Shown here in pieces: positions 24,697 to 33,374 of a DNA stretch of 39,658 bases. The notes below the pieces were generated by a model that saw only the letters and a program-made list of their open reading frames with translations, did no database searches and was not told where the DNA came from. A program made the translations under genes and the position numbers. The number at the start of each line of letters is the position of its first letter. Within the stretch, counting starts at the first letter, position 1. Source of the stretch: JAKQHY01 sp034429475 (lineage in GTDB: Bacteria; Chloroflexota; Anaerolineae; B4-G1; SLSP01); the NCBI GenBank assembly GCA_034429475.1, contig DAOUGD010000194.1:1-39658 (forward strand), written 5' to 3'.

Positions 24697-25325
24697 CGGA
24701 CGTCATTGCCGGACTGCCCACGGAGAGCGCGCGCGTCGTGGGCATCAACGGCGTGGATACGTCCGGCAAGACGGTCTTCGCGCAAGCACTGGCGGAATTC
24801 ATTGCAGCGCGCGGGCAGCCTGTGACGCTCATCCACGGTGACGACTTCCATCACCCGCGCGCCATCCGCAACCAGGACGCCGACCCGGTGCGCGGATACA
24901 TCGCCCACGCCTTCAACCTGCCACTGCTGGAAGCCGAACTCCTGGCCCCGGCGCGGCGCGGCGAACTCGTGGACAAGACGCTCACCCTGCTCGATCTGGA
25001 TTGCGACACCTTCACCCTCACGCGCCGATATGTCATCCGCCCTGATACTGTCGTTCTCGTCGAGGGTGTGCTACTCTTCCGCCCGTCCATAGATGCCTAT
25101 TTTGACCTGCGCATCTTCCTGCACGTGCCCTTCGACGAAGTCCTGCGCCGCGTGGCGCTGCGCGACGTTCCCCGCTACGGGCCAAGCATTGTGGAACGCT
25201 ATCACACGCGCTACATCCCCGCGCAGCAGTGGTATCTGGAAACGTATCGTCCCAAAGAACGCAGCGATTTTGTGGTGGACAATACCGATTACCAAAACCC
25301 AATCGTGATGAATTTTGGATTTTAG
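24666..25325 (+). CDS. Uridine-kinase-like P-loop kinase
   Basis: A 219-aa protein of the uridine kinase/phosphoribulokinase superfamily that probably phosphorylates a nucleoside or small sugar-like alcohol. The P-loop is GINGVDTSGKT (about residues 24-34), and the substrate side has HGDDFHHPRAIRNQ, typical of uridine kinase relatives. An acidic strand VVLVEGVLLF follows the Walker B position, with an arginine-rich lid (LRRVALRDVPRYG). It starts inside the end of the subtilase gene, 31 nt before that stop, so its ribosome site is not free of coding constraint. TTG at 24660 is the alternative start. Its last residues and stop come from the next repeat. Confidence 0.8.
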   Translation: MYRNHLFAQIADVIAGLPTESARVVGINGVDTSGKTVFAQALAEFIAARGQPVTLIHGDDFHHPRAIRNQDADPVRGYIAHAFNLPLLEAELLAPARRGELVDKTLTLLDLDCDTFTLTRRYVIRPDTVVLVEGVLLFRPSIDAYFDLRIFLHVPFDEVLRRVALRDVPRYGPSIVERYHTRYIPAQQWYLETYRPKERSDFVVDNTDYQNPIVMNFGF

Positions 25326-25342
25326 ATTTTGAATTTTGGATT
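25312..25342. repeat. Heptamer array over the kinase gene end
   Basis: Words attttgg, attttag, attttga and attttgg have a strict 7-nt step; the TAG in the second word is the stop codon of the kinase. There is no complementary arm. A promoter for tRNA-Lys follows within 15 nt. Confidence 0.85.
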
Positions 25343-25354
25343 GAAAAAGTTCGT

Positions 25355-25382
25355 TTGACATCTTGTTCGGTCATGTTATACT
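25355..25382 (+). promoter_or_regulatory. Consensus sigma-70-type promoter of tRNA-Lys
   Basis: TTGACA at 25355-25360 and TATACT at 25377-25382, 16 nt apart. The predicted start falls about 6-8 nt before the mature tRNA. It is the best vegetative promoter in the window. Confidence 0.88.
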
Positions 25383-25395
25383 ATCGCCGTCAAGC

Positions 25396-25469
25396 GGGTC
25401 GTTAGCTCAGCCCGGTAGAGCAGGGGCCTTTTAAGCCCAGGGCCACAGGTTCGAATCCTGTACGACCCA
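25396..25469 (+). tRNA. tRNA-Lys (anticodon TTT)
   Basis: A 74-nt tRNA with a perfect acceptor stem (GGGTCGT at 25396 with ACGACCC at 25462-25468) and D arm GCTC/GAGC. The anticodon loop is CTTTTAA (25428-25434) and the T arm is ACAGG-TTCGAAT-CCTGT. The discriminator is A and CCA is not encoded. The outer pair of the anticodon stem is a G-A mismatch (25423 with 25439). A promoter and terminator surround it closely, so it is a single-gene unit. Confidence 0.95.
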
Positions 25470-25474
25470 TTGGA

Positions 25475-25504
25475 AGCCCAATCAGCAGATTGGGCTTTTT
25501 TTAT
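25475..25504 (+). terminator. Rho-independent terminator of tRNA-Lys
   Basis: Nine-base perfect stem (agcccaatc at 25475-25483 with gattgggct at 25488-25496), 4-nt loop and a T run. It starts 5 nt after the mature tRNA. Confidence 0.9.
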
Positions 25505-25513
25505 TGCCTCCGG

Positions 25514-25519
25514 TATAAT
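25514..25519 (+). promoter_or_regulatory. Possible -10 box for the dehydrogenase-led cluster
   Basis: TATAAT at 25514-25519, 39 nt before the next start codon. The nearest -35-like bases (TTGGGC, 18 nt ahead) lie in the tRNA terminator stem, so the promoter is only moderately supported. Confidence 0.45.
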
Positions 25520-25557
25520 CTCCATAGGACGGAAGACAAGGGGGGATATACCACGAG

Positions 25558-26511
<954 letters not shown>

Positions 26512-26519
26512 CTTCTCGT

Positions 26520-26624
26520 GATCGGAAATCAGTGATCGGAACTCAGTAATGAGAAGGGAGTAAGGAGTAGGGAGTATGAAGTATGGGATCGCCCCTACTC
26601 CTTACTCCCTACTCCCTACTCCCC
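26520..26624. repeat. Large heptamer hairpin after the dehydrogenase gene
   Basis: An alternating pair (gatcgga, aatcagt, gatcgga, actcagt) leads into gagtaag-type heptamers (26556 onward). The complementary heptamers ctactcc, ttactcc, ctactcc and ctactcc fill 26592-26624. It ends next to the AAGGAGG ribosome site of the aldolase gene. Confidence 0.88.
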
Positions 26625-26640
26625 AAGGAGGAATTGACCT

Positions 26641-27924
26641 ATGAAATTCTCGCTGTTGCACCCACGCGATCAGTTAGTGACGATTATGGAACGCATCTAC
26701 GGCTACGGGATGACCACCACATCCGGCGGCAACCTTTCCATTCTGGACGAAAACGGCGATATGTGGATCACGCCCGCCGGGGTAGATAAGGGCACGCTCA
26801 AACCTGCCGACATCATCTGCGTCCATCCTGACGGGAGCATCGTCGGGCCGCACAAACCTTCATCGGAATACCCGTTCCACCGGGCGATCTACGCCAAACG
26901 CACCGACTTCCGCGCCATCGTCCACGCGCACCCGCCCGCGCTGGTGGCGTTCAGCATCGCGCGGCAAATCCCCAACACGCGCATCATCACCCAGGCGCAT
27001 GCCGTCTGTGGACAGGTAGGCTACGCCGCTTACCGGCTGCCCGGCAGCAAGGAATTGGGCGCGGTCATCGCCGACACCTTCGCGCAGAGCTATGACACCG
27101 TGCTGCTGGAAAATCACGGCGTCGTCGCCGGTGGCGATAGCTTGCTGACGGCGTTCCAGCGATTTGAGACGCTGGACTTCTGCGCGCGCACGCTGCTCGA
27201 AGCGCGCACGCTCGGCAAGGTGCAGTCGCTCGATGACGCTCAACTCGATCTGTCGCGGCAGCGCGGCGAAAAGCTCCAGACCTTCAAGCCGACGTTCCAC
27301 ACCAGCCGCGAGCGCGAACTGCGCCAGAAGATCGTCGAGATCGTCCACCGCGCCTACGACCAGCAGTTGATGACCAGCACGGCGGGCACCGTCTCCGCCC
27401 GCGTGGACGAGACGGCGTTCCTCATCACACCTTACGGAGTGGACCGGCTGTACCTGGACATTGACGACATCGTGTTGATCCGCGACGGGCAACGCGAGCG
27501 ACGCAAGAAACCAAGCCGTGCAGTGCGCCTGCACGAGGCCATCTACACGGCGCACCCCGACATCGGCGCGATCATCATGGCGCAGTCGCCCGGCGTGATG
27601 GCTTACGGCGTGACCGGCCAGCCCCTCGACACGCGCACCATCCCCGAAAGCTACATCGTCCTGCGCGACATCCCCACCCTGCCCTACGGCGTCCAATTTG
27701 ACGGCGGCAAGAAGGTGGCGAAGCGGCTTTCGAAGGAAACGCCGGTGGTGCTGTTCCAGAACGACGCCATCCTCACCACCGGCGCGACGCTGATGCAAGC
27801 CTTCGACCGGCTTGAAGTAGCCGAGTTCAGCGCGCAGGCTGTCCTCAGCACGCAAGCCATCGGCGAGTTAGTGCCCATCGGCGAGGCGGAAGTTAAGGAC
27901 CTGGTGGCGAAGTTTTTGTCGTGA
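26641..27924 (+). CDS. Two-domain class II aldolase, second domain catalytically degenerate
   Basis: A 427-aa protein with two class II aldolase/adducin domains in tandem; most relatives have one (about 215 aa). Domain 1 (1-210) keeps the metal site: E76 (SSEYPFH), H95 and H97 (VHAHPPA) and H159 (ENHGVV), plus the phosphate-type loop TTSGGNLS. Domain 2 (about 220-427) aligns throughout, but HAH has become MAQ and NHG has become NDA, so it cannot bind the zinc. It should therefore be structural or regulatory. The enzyme probably cleaves or epimerises a keto-sugar phosphate, matching the dehydrogenase and reductases nearby. The ribosome site is AAGGAGG. Confidence 0.87.
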   Translation: MKFSLLHPRDQLVTIMERIYGYGMTTTSGGNLSILDENGDMWITPAGVDKGTLKPADIICVHPDGSIVGPHKPSSEYPFHRAIYAKRTDFRAIVHAHPPALVAFSIARQIPNTRIITQAHAVCGQVGYAAYRLPGSKELGAVIADTFAQSYDTVLLENHGVVAGGDSLLTAFQRFETLDFCARTLLEARTLGKVQSLDDAQLDLSRQRGEKLQTFKPTFHTSRERELRQKIVEIVHRAYDQQLMTSTAGTVSARVDETAFLITPYGVDRLYLDIDDIVLIRDGQRERRKKPSRAVRLHEAIYTAHPDIGAIIMAQSPGVMAYGVTGQPLDTRTIPESYIVLRDIPTLPYGVQFDGGKKVAKRLSKETPVVLFQNDAILTTGATLMQAFDRLEVAEFSAQAVLSTQAIGELVPIGEAEVKDLVAKFLS

Positions 27925-28060
27925 GGTAAGAGGCAAGAAGCAAGAGGCAAGAAGCAAGAAGCAAGAAGCAAGAAGCAAGAATAGAGAATCGAGAATAAGT
28001 ATCTTGCATCCTGCATCCTGCATCCTGCATCTTGCATCTTGCATCCTGCATCCTGCATCC
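27925..28060. repeat. Heptamer pair: gcaagaa x7 and gcatcct x8
   Basis: The left arm has seven heptamers (six gcaagaa and one gcaagag) at 27933-27981. The right arm has eight heptamers (gcatcct and gcatctt) at 28006-28060. The arms are only weakly complementary (aagaagc versus aggatgc or aagatgc), so the pair may be drifting or growing independently. It fills the whole spacer from the aldolase stop to the next ribosome site. Confidence 0.92.
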
Positions 28061-28071
28061 CGGAGTGAACA

Positions 28072-29124
28072 ATGAACCATAAACAACGAGTTCTCAGCGC
28101 CTTAGACCGTCGCGGCTATGACCGCATCCCCGTCAAACATTACGGTACGCCGGAAGTGGATGGGATGTTGATGGCCTACTTCGGCGTTTCCGATGCCCTG
28201 GCGTTGTCAGAGCGGCTGGGCGAGGATTTCCGCACGGTGGCGCCCCGCTGGATCGGGCCGGAGCTGCGGACGTTCCCCGACGGCAGTTGGGAGGGCTGGT
28301 GGGGTGAGCGGTACGCCAACATTTCCTTCGGCCACGGCACGTACCCCGAAGCTGTCTACCTGCCTTTCGCTGACGTGACGGACGTGACCCAACTGGCCGC
28401 GCTCCGCTTCCCCTCCGCCGATGACTTTGACTACAGCACTTTCAAGGCGCAATGCGAAAGATGGGCGGATTACGCGGTGGTTTTCGGCGGCGCCGGGTCG
28501 CTCGACTTCATCAACGGCATTGCGCGCTGCCGGGGTGTGGAAAAGGTGCTGTTTGACATCGCCGAGCGCAACCCGGTCTACCTGGCGCTGATGGAACAAC
28601 GCTTCCGCTTCTTCTACGAGATGACCGAGCGCGCCCTGCAAGCCGCCGGGGGCTTGATTGACATCGTTCACGTCGGCGAAGATTTCGGCTCGCAGCGGGG
28701 GCTGCTCATCAGCCCGCGCAGTTTCGAGGCGCTGTTTGCCCCCAAATTCGAGGCGATGTTCGCGCTGGCGCATCGCTACGGCGCGCGGGCGATGATGCAC
28801 TGCTGCGGCAGCGTGCGCAAGCTGATCCCGCGCTTCATCGAAATCGGGTTGGATGTGCTCGACGTGGTGCAGGTTTCCGCCGCCGGGATGGCCATCCGCG
28901 AACTGCACGCCGAGTACGGGCGCGACCTGGCCTTTGCCGGCAGCGTGTGCGTGCAGTCCACCCTGCCCTTCGGCACGGTGGAGGACGTGCGCCGCGAGGT
29001 CGCGCTGCGGCTGGAGCTGTTCAAGGACGGCGGACTCATCCTGGGGCCGACGCACCAAATCCAGGCCGGGACGCCGTTGGAAAACATTCTGGAGTTGTAT
29101 CGCACAGCGGGGAGCTTGCTATGA
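28072..29124 (+). CDS. Uroporphyrinogen-decarboxylase-family protein
   Basis: A 350-aa TIM-barrel protein of the URO-D superfamily. Members include the heme enzyme HemE and many methylcobalamin-dependent methyltransferases. It starts KQRVLSALDRRGYDRIPVKH and carries HVGEDFGSQRG, MMHCCGSVRKLIPRFIEIG and the C-terminal GGLILGPTHQIQAGTPLENI. These are features of the paralogue group found in sugar clusters rather than HemE, because the N-terminal substrate loop of HemE is absent. A methyl-transfer or decarboxylation step on a sugar acid is possible. The start follows GGAGTG, and the stop overlaps the next start (ATGA). Confidence 0.85.
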   Translation: MNHKQRVLSALDRRGYDRIPVKHYGTPEVDGMLMAYFGVSDALALSERLGEDFRTVAPRWIGPELRTFPDGSWEGWWGERYANISFGHGTYPEAVYLPFADVTDVTQLAALRFPSADDFDYSTFKAQCERWADYAVVFGGAGSLDFINGIARCRGVEKVLFDIAERNPVYLALMEQRFRFFYEMTERALQAAGGLIDIVHVGEDFGSQRGLLISPRSFEALFAPKFEAMFALAHRYGARAMMHCCGSVRKLIPRFIEIGLDVLDVVQVSAAGMAIRELHAEYGRDLAFAGSVCVQSTLPFGTVEDVRREVALRLELFKDGGLILGPTHQIQAGTPLENILELYRTAGSLL

Positions 29125-29246
29125 GTACAGAACCGATCCTGCGCGACCTGCTGGCGCGGCTGCCCGTCGGTATTCCTGTCAACCAGTATCTGGCCGAATA
29201 TGCGCAGACTGGCGTGCTGCGTTCCCCAGATGGAGTAAATGCATAA
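29121..29246 (+). pseudogene. 41-aa gene stub coupled to the URO-D gene
   Basis: An ATGA overlap couples this short frame to the upstream gene, as expected of a real operon member. The 41 residues (MSTEPILRDLLARLPVGIP, then AEYAQTGVLRSPDGVNA) look like the N-terminus of a larger protein with a helical start, but it stops at TAA 29244-29246. The next 40 nt turn abruptly AT-rich where the PIN gene begins. I read it as a truncated gene whose remainder was lost when the foreign segment entered. It has no signature I can identify, and an intact tiny protein cannot be ruled out. Confidence 0.5.
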
Positions 29247-29282
29247 ACTACGCTTGGCGGCCTAGTCATAAAGGTGATTGGG

Positions 29283-30164
29283 ATGTTTAAGTTCAAAGTA
29301 TTCCTTGACACAAACGTTCTCTTGAAAGGGTTTGTAGCCTTTAGAGAAGGGCAATTACGCAATTTCAGTGGTGTTGATTGTGTTGATATAGAAACTTTCA
29401 AGAAAACATGGTTTTCCGGCCCAATATATATGCGTGACACCTCAGCACACCGCTATACATTCGAGAAATGCATTTACGAAGCATATATGGCTTTTCGAGG
29501 TATAGGCGGCAAGAAGCCGGACGAAGGACGAGGACGGTGGGCGGAAGCCCACTTAAGGAATGATGATGATCCAGCCACACTTGGTAAATTAGCCAGCCAA
29601 TTGTATAACGGAAATATTGTTTTAACTCACTACTGGATAAACCATATTCTTGAAGCACAATGGGGAACACACATGCTTGAGGAAATGCTATCGGCTGCCC
29701 ATAACCCCGAGAGTCAAGCACGCATCATTGAAGATTTGAAGTTGATAAGGCACTTAATGGAAGAAAATTATAAGTATGAGGCGATTTGCAATGAATTTTA
29801 TACATTCTTACAAATTTGTAATGTGACTGTTCTGTCATATATGACCGTTTTTACCAACGAAAAATCCTTTTCTGAGTTTAGTGGATCTGGTTGCAGCATT
29901 ACACCCGCATTATTAGATAGTTTCGCAAGGGAAACCACTATACCATCTGAAGATTTCGAAATAGTATATGCTGCTATGCGTCTTGAGGCTGATTTATTTG
30001 TGACGGATGATAAACGATTGCAAAATAGTGCGCAGAGTCTTGACCCTAATCAGGCCTTAACTTCATGGCGTTTTTGTAGTAGCGACGAATATGAAATAAA
30101 GATAGCCGAAAAACAAAGGGAATACAAAGAATACCAAGAAGCAGTCCAAAATAGGAATTCGTGA
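29283..30164 (+). CDS. PIN-like domain protein in an AT-rich insert
   Basis: A 293-aa protein with a PIN-type nuclease frame. The first acidic residue is in FKVFLDTNVLLKGF (about residue 10), and later acidic residues are in SEDFEIVYAAMRLEADLFVTDDKRL. A long helical insert lies between them (about 40-215), so it is about twice the size of a VapC toxin. It is nearer the large single PIN/DUF4935-like proteins. The codons are strongly AT-rich compared with every flanking gene, which points to horizontal entry. AAGGTGAT precedes the ATG at 29283. No antitoxin-like partner is adjacent: the upstream frame is a stub of a metabolic gene. Role unknown, possibly RNA cleavage. Confidence 0.7.
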   Translation: MFKFKVFLDTNVLLKGFVAFREGQLRNFSGVDCVDIETFKKTWFSGPIYMRDTSAHRYTFEKCIYEAYMAFRGIGGKKPDEGRGRWAEAHLRNDDDPATLGKLASQLYNGNIVLTHYWINHILEAQWGTHMLEEMLSAAHNPESQARIIEDLKLIRHLMEENYKYEAICNEFYTFLQICNVTVLSYMTVFTNEKSFSEFSGSGCSITPALLDSFARETTIPSEDFEIVYAAMRLEADLFVTDDKRLQNSAQSLDPNQALTSWRFCSSDEYEIKIAEKQREYKEYQEAVQNRNS

Positions 30165-30196
30165 AAACTCGTAATTTGTTTGAGGAGAACACCATC

Positions 30197-31198
30197 ATGG
30201 ACTATCGAAAACTAGGTAACAGTGACTTGACCGTCAGCGCCATCTGCATGGGCTGCTGGGCCATCGCCGGCGACCGCCTGTGGGGCGCGCAGGATGAGGC
30301 GGAGGCCATCGCCGCGCTGCACACGGCGGTGGATGTAGGCATCAATTTCTTCGACAGCGCCGAGGGTTATGGCGCGGGCCGTTCCGAAGAGTTGATCGGC
30401 AAGGCGTTCAAGGGCGCGCTGCGGGAGAAAGTGCTCGTAGCGACGAAGGTTTCACCGGCCCACCTGCGTCCCGCCGACCTGCGCGCATCCTGCGAAGCCA
30501 GCCTGCGCGCGCTGGACATGGACGTAATTGACATCTACTACCTCCATTGGCCCAACTGGGGCATCCCCCTGGCCGACACGATGGGCGAGATGGCGCGGCT
30601 CAAGGCCGAGGGCAAAATTCGCGCCGTCGGCTGCTCCAACTTCGGCCCGCGCGATCTGGCGGACATCCTGGCCTACGATGCCATCCCCATCAACCAACTG
30701 GCGTACAGTCTGCTCTTCCGCGCCATCGAGTACGAGATCGCGCCGCTGTGCGTGGAGCGGCAGGTCGGCATCGCCTGCTACAGCCCGCTGCTGCACGGCA
30801 TCCTCACCGGCAAGTTTGCGACGCTGGCCAATATCCCCGACGAGCGCGCGCGGACGCGGCACTTCTCGCCGGCCACGCGCCCGCTGACGCGCCACACCGG
30901 CCCCGGCGCGGAAGCCGAAACCGCCGCCGCCCTCGTTGCCATCCGCCGCCTCTGCGACGACGCGGGCCTGCCGATGACGCAAGTCGCGCTGGCGTGGACG
31001 CTGCACCAGCCCGGCGTCGCGTCCGTCATCGCCGGGGCGCGCAATCCGGCGCAAGTCCAGGCCAACGCCGCCGCTGCGGCCCTCGCCCTGCCGGACGACC
31101 TGCTGGCCGCCCTCGACGCCGCCACCACCCCACTCAAAGTCAGCCTCGGCCCCAACCCGGATATGTGGGAAGATGATGAGAAGGCAAGGATGCGGTAA
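30197..31198 (+). CDS. Aldo/keto reductase (first)
   Basis: A 333-aa NADPH-dependent aldo/keto reductase with a TIM barrel. Catalytic residues are in place: D53 (NFFDSAEGYG), Y58, K84 (VLVATKVSP) and H117 (YYLHWPNW). The coenzyme phosphate loop appears at SVIAGARNPAQVQANA. The start at 30197 follows GAGGAGAAC; a GTG at 30161 would give an extension encoded by the tail of the PIN insert, so it is not used. It likely reduces or oxidises a sugar or keto-acid in the same pathway as its neighbours. GC-rich codon use returns at once after the AT-rich insert. Confidence 0.93.
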   Translation: MDYRKLGNSDLTVSAICMGCWAIAGDRLWGAQDEAEAIAALHTAVDVGINFFDSAEGYGAGRSEELIGKAFKGALREKVLVATKVSPAHLRPADLRASCEASLRALDMDVIDIYYLHWPNWGIPLADTMGEMARLKAEGKIRAVGCSNFGPRDLADILAYDAIPINQLAYSLLFRAIEYEIAPLCVERQVGIACYSPLLHGILTGKFATLANIPDERARTRHFSPATRPLTRHTGPGAEAETAAALVAIRRLCDDAGLPMTQVALAWTLHQPGVASVIAGARNPAQVQANAAAAALALPDDLLAALDAATTPLKVSLGPNPDMWEDDEKARMR

Positions 31199-31200
31199 AA

Positions 31201-31289
31201 AGTAATGAGTAATGAGTGAAGAGTTCTTCCACTCATTACTCATTTCCCATTACTCATTACGCATTTCCCATTACTCATTTCTCATTACC
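31201..31289. repeat. Heptamer hairpin between the two reductase genes
   Basis: agtaatg, agtaatg and agtgaag on the left (31201-31221). Eight heptamers built from cattact, catttcc and related words on the right (31234-31289), complementary to the left arm. Longer on the right than on the left, which suggests unequal growth. It ends just before the AAAGGAG site of the second reductase. Confidence 0.92.
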
Positions 31290-31308
31290 CAATGAAAGGA
31301 GACAAACC

Positions 31309-32310
31309 ATGTACATCGCTTCTGACACTCGTTACACTTCGATGACGTATCGCCGCTGCGGGCGCAGTGGGGTGAAATTGCCGGCGATTTCGCTGGGACT
31401 GTGGCACAACTTCGGCGGGGTGGACGTCTACGAGAATGGCCGCGCCGTCGTGCGCCGCGCGTTCGATCTGGGCATCACGCACTTCGATCTGGCAAACAAC
31501 TACGGGCCGCCGCCCGGTTCCGCCGAGGAGACATTCGGCAAGATTCTGCGGCAAGATTTGGCGCCATACCGCGACGAACTCATCATTTCGACGAAAGCCG
31601 GTTACGGGATGTGGGCCGGGCCTTACGGCGACTGGGGATCGCGCAAATATCTCATCGCCAGCTTGGATCAGAGCCTCAAGCGGATGGGGCTGGACTACGT
31701 GGACATCTTCTACCACCATCGTCCCGATCCCGACACGCCGTTGGAGGAGACGATGGGTGCGCTGGACTTCGCCGTGCGCAGCGGGCGCGCGCTCTACGCG
31801 GGCATCTCCAACTACGATCCGGCTCAGACGCGCCGTGCGGCGCAGATTTTGCGCGAGTTGGGGACGCCGTGCATCATTCACCAGCCGGCCTACAGCATGT
31901 TCCGGCGTTGGATCGAAGACGGCCTGCTGGATGTGCTGGACGAAGAAGGCGTCGGTTGCATCTGCTTCTCGCCGCTGGCGCAGGGTCTGCTGACGGACAA
32001 ATACCTCGGCGGCGACATCCCTGCCGATTCCCGCGCGGCGAAAGCGCACGGCTTCCTACGCCCCGCCCACATCACCGACGAAAAGCTGGCGCAGGTGCGC
32101 GCGCTCAACGCAATCGCCCAGGCGCGCGGCCAGACGATGGCGCAGTTGGCGCTCGCATGGGTGCTGCGGCACAAAGGCGTCACCTCCGCGCTGATCGGCG
32201 CGAGCAAAGTCGCGCAGGTCGAGGACGCCGTCGGCGCGCTGGCGAAGATTGAGCTGGCGGCGGAAGAGCTGGCGGCAATTGAGGAGATTCTCAAATCGGC
32301 GGCTGGATGA
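31309..32310 (+). CDS. Aldo/keto reductase (second, YghZ/AKR14-like)
   Basis: A 333-aa aldo/keto reductase, distinct from the first. The N-terminus MTYRRCGRSGVKLPAISLGL and the loop YGPPPGSAEETFGKIL match the YghZ-type L-glyceraldehyde 3-phosphate reductases, which also act on other short aldehydes. Catalytic residues: D60, Y65 (ANNYGPPPG), K96 (ISTKAGYG) and H137 (YHHRPD). The C-terminus has the coenzyme loop SALIGASKVAQVEDAV. The ATG at 31309 follows AAAGGAGAC; the longer in-frame start at 31216 would translate the heptamer array and is rejected. It closes the catabolic cassette. Confidence 0.92.
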   Translation: MYIASDTRYTSMTYRRCGRSGVKLPAISLGLWHNFGGVDVYENGRAVVRRAFDLGITHFDLANNYGPPPGSAEETFGKILRQDLAPYRDELIISTKAGYGMWAGPYGDWGSRKYLIASLDQSLKRMGLDYVDIFYHHRPDPDTPLEETMGALDFAVRSGRALYAGISNYDPAQTRRAAQILRELGTPCIIHQPAYSMFRRWIEDGLLDVLDEEGVGCICFSPLAQGLLTDKYLGGDIPADSRAAKAHGFLRPAHITDEKLAQVRALNAIAQARGQTMAQLALAWVLRHKGVTSALIGASKVAQVEDAVGALAKIELAAEELAAIEEILKSAAG

Positions 32311-32313
32311 AAA

Positions 32314-32377
32314 TTTTCACCGCAGAGACGCCAAGCTCGCCAAGTTTTTGTTTTTTACTTTGCGCCTTTGCGTGAAA
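32314..32377. repeat. Hairpin repeat of gcagag/ctttgcg words
   Basis: tttcaccgcagagacgccaa (from 32315) pairs imperfectly with the complement of ctttgcgcctttgcgtgaaa (32358-32377). Units repeat about every 8-9 nt. It fills most of the spacer to the next gene. Confidence 0.75.
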
Positions 32378-32405
32378 TAGTCTTTTATTTTCAGAGGAGC
32401 CTACT

Positions 32406-33275
32406 ATGCGCACCGAACAAGAAATGCTCGACCTCATCTTAGAAACGGCCCGGCAGGATGACCGCATCCGCGCGGTGATTATGAACGGCTCGCGCGCCAA
32501 TCCCAACGCGCCCAAGGATTTCTTTCAGGATTTCGACATCGTGTACATCGTCACCGATGTGGCCCCGTTCTGGCACAACCTTGCCTGGATTCAACGCTTT
32601 GGCGAGCTGATGATCCTGCAAATGCCGGAGGAGATAGAGGACCCGCCGCCGGACAACGATGGGCACTTCACGTATCTGATGCAGTTCAGCGACGGCAATC
32701 GCATAGACTTGAGTTTTGATACCCTGGCGCTATGGAAAACCTACGCGGCGGACAGCCAGAGCATCCTGCTCCTGGATAAAGACGGCATCATCCCGCCATT
32801 TCCGCCCGCCAGCGACCGCGACTATCTCCCCCAGCCGCCCACCGCCAAAGCCTTCGCCGATTGCTGCAACGAGTTCTGGTGGGTCATCCCTTACGTGGCG
32901 AAGGCGCTGTGGCGTGAGGAATTACCCAACGCGAAACATTTCCAGGATCATTATGTGCGGGAGCAACTGATGAAAATGCTCGCGTGGTACGTGGGTGTGC
33001 GCACCGGATTCACCCAGAGTCCCGGCAAATACGGGAAATACCTGGATCGGTATCTCGAACCGGATATGTGGGCGCTGCTGCAACGGACGTATTCTGACGC
33101 CGACCCCGCGCACACCTGGGACGCGCTCTTTGCGATGGGAGAGCTTTTCCGGCGAATCGCCCTGGTTGTGGTCGGGCACTTCGGGTTTGAGTATCCGCAC
33201 GGCGACGATGCGCGGGTCACGGCGCATTTGCGTCATGTGCGAGAGCTGCCGAGGGATGCGGCGGAGATGTACTAA
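32406..33275 (+). CDS. Aminoglycoside 6-adenylyltransferase-like (ANT(6)/AadE family)
   Basis: A 289-aa nucleotidyltransferase of the ANT(6) family, which adenylylates streptomycin. The start MRTEQEMLDLILETA, the motif IMNGSRANPNAPKDFFQDFD (with D42 and D44 as metal ligands) and the C-terminal helical domain match the family and the usual length of about 290 aa. AGAGGAG precedes the start. It sits in a chromosomal setting with no mobile element or other resistance gene beside it, and its codon use matches the neighbours. It is therefore probably an intrinsic environmental homologue. Whether it confers resistance or acts on another substrate cannot be told. Confidence 0.82.
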   Translation: MRTEQEMLDLILETARQDDRIRAVIMNGSRANPNAPKDFFQDFDIVYIVTDVAPFWHNLAWIQRFGELMILQMPEEIEDPPPDNDGHFTYLMQFSDGNRIDLSFDTLALWKTYAADSQSILLLDKDGIIPPFPPASDRDYLPQPPTAKAFADCCNEFWWVIPYVAKALWREELPNAKHFQDHYVREQLMKMLAWYVGVRTGFTQSPGKYGKYLDRYLEPDMWALLQRTYSDADPAHTWDALFAMGELFRRIALVVVGHFGFEYPHGDDARVTAHLRHVRELPRDAAEMY

Positions 33276-33306
33276 CTGTAGTTACGCAGTTCCGTTTTTT
33301 CCCGCC

Positions 33307-33333
33307 GCAGAGTAAGCAAAGCGCGCAGAGAAA
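33307..33333. repeat. Single-arm 9-nt repeat
   Basis: gcagagtaa, gcaaagcgc and gcagagaaa in strict 9-nt steps, with no complementary arm. The word is related to the one at 32314. Confidence 0.7.
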
Positions 33334-33374
33334 AGATAAAAACTCAGCTCCTGGTTGTGGGAGGACATAGCACT

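Noticed and set aside
27925..28060. Heptamer arrays considered as a CRISPR array
   Set aside because: The repeats are contiguous 7-nt words without spacers, and no cas gene is present in the window.
29121..30164. Stub plus PIN protein as a toxin-antitoxin pair
   Set aside because: The 41-aa frame is coupled to the upstream metabolic gene, lacks antitoxin features, and its base composition differs from the PIN gene, so the two did not arrive together.
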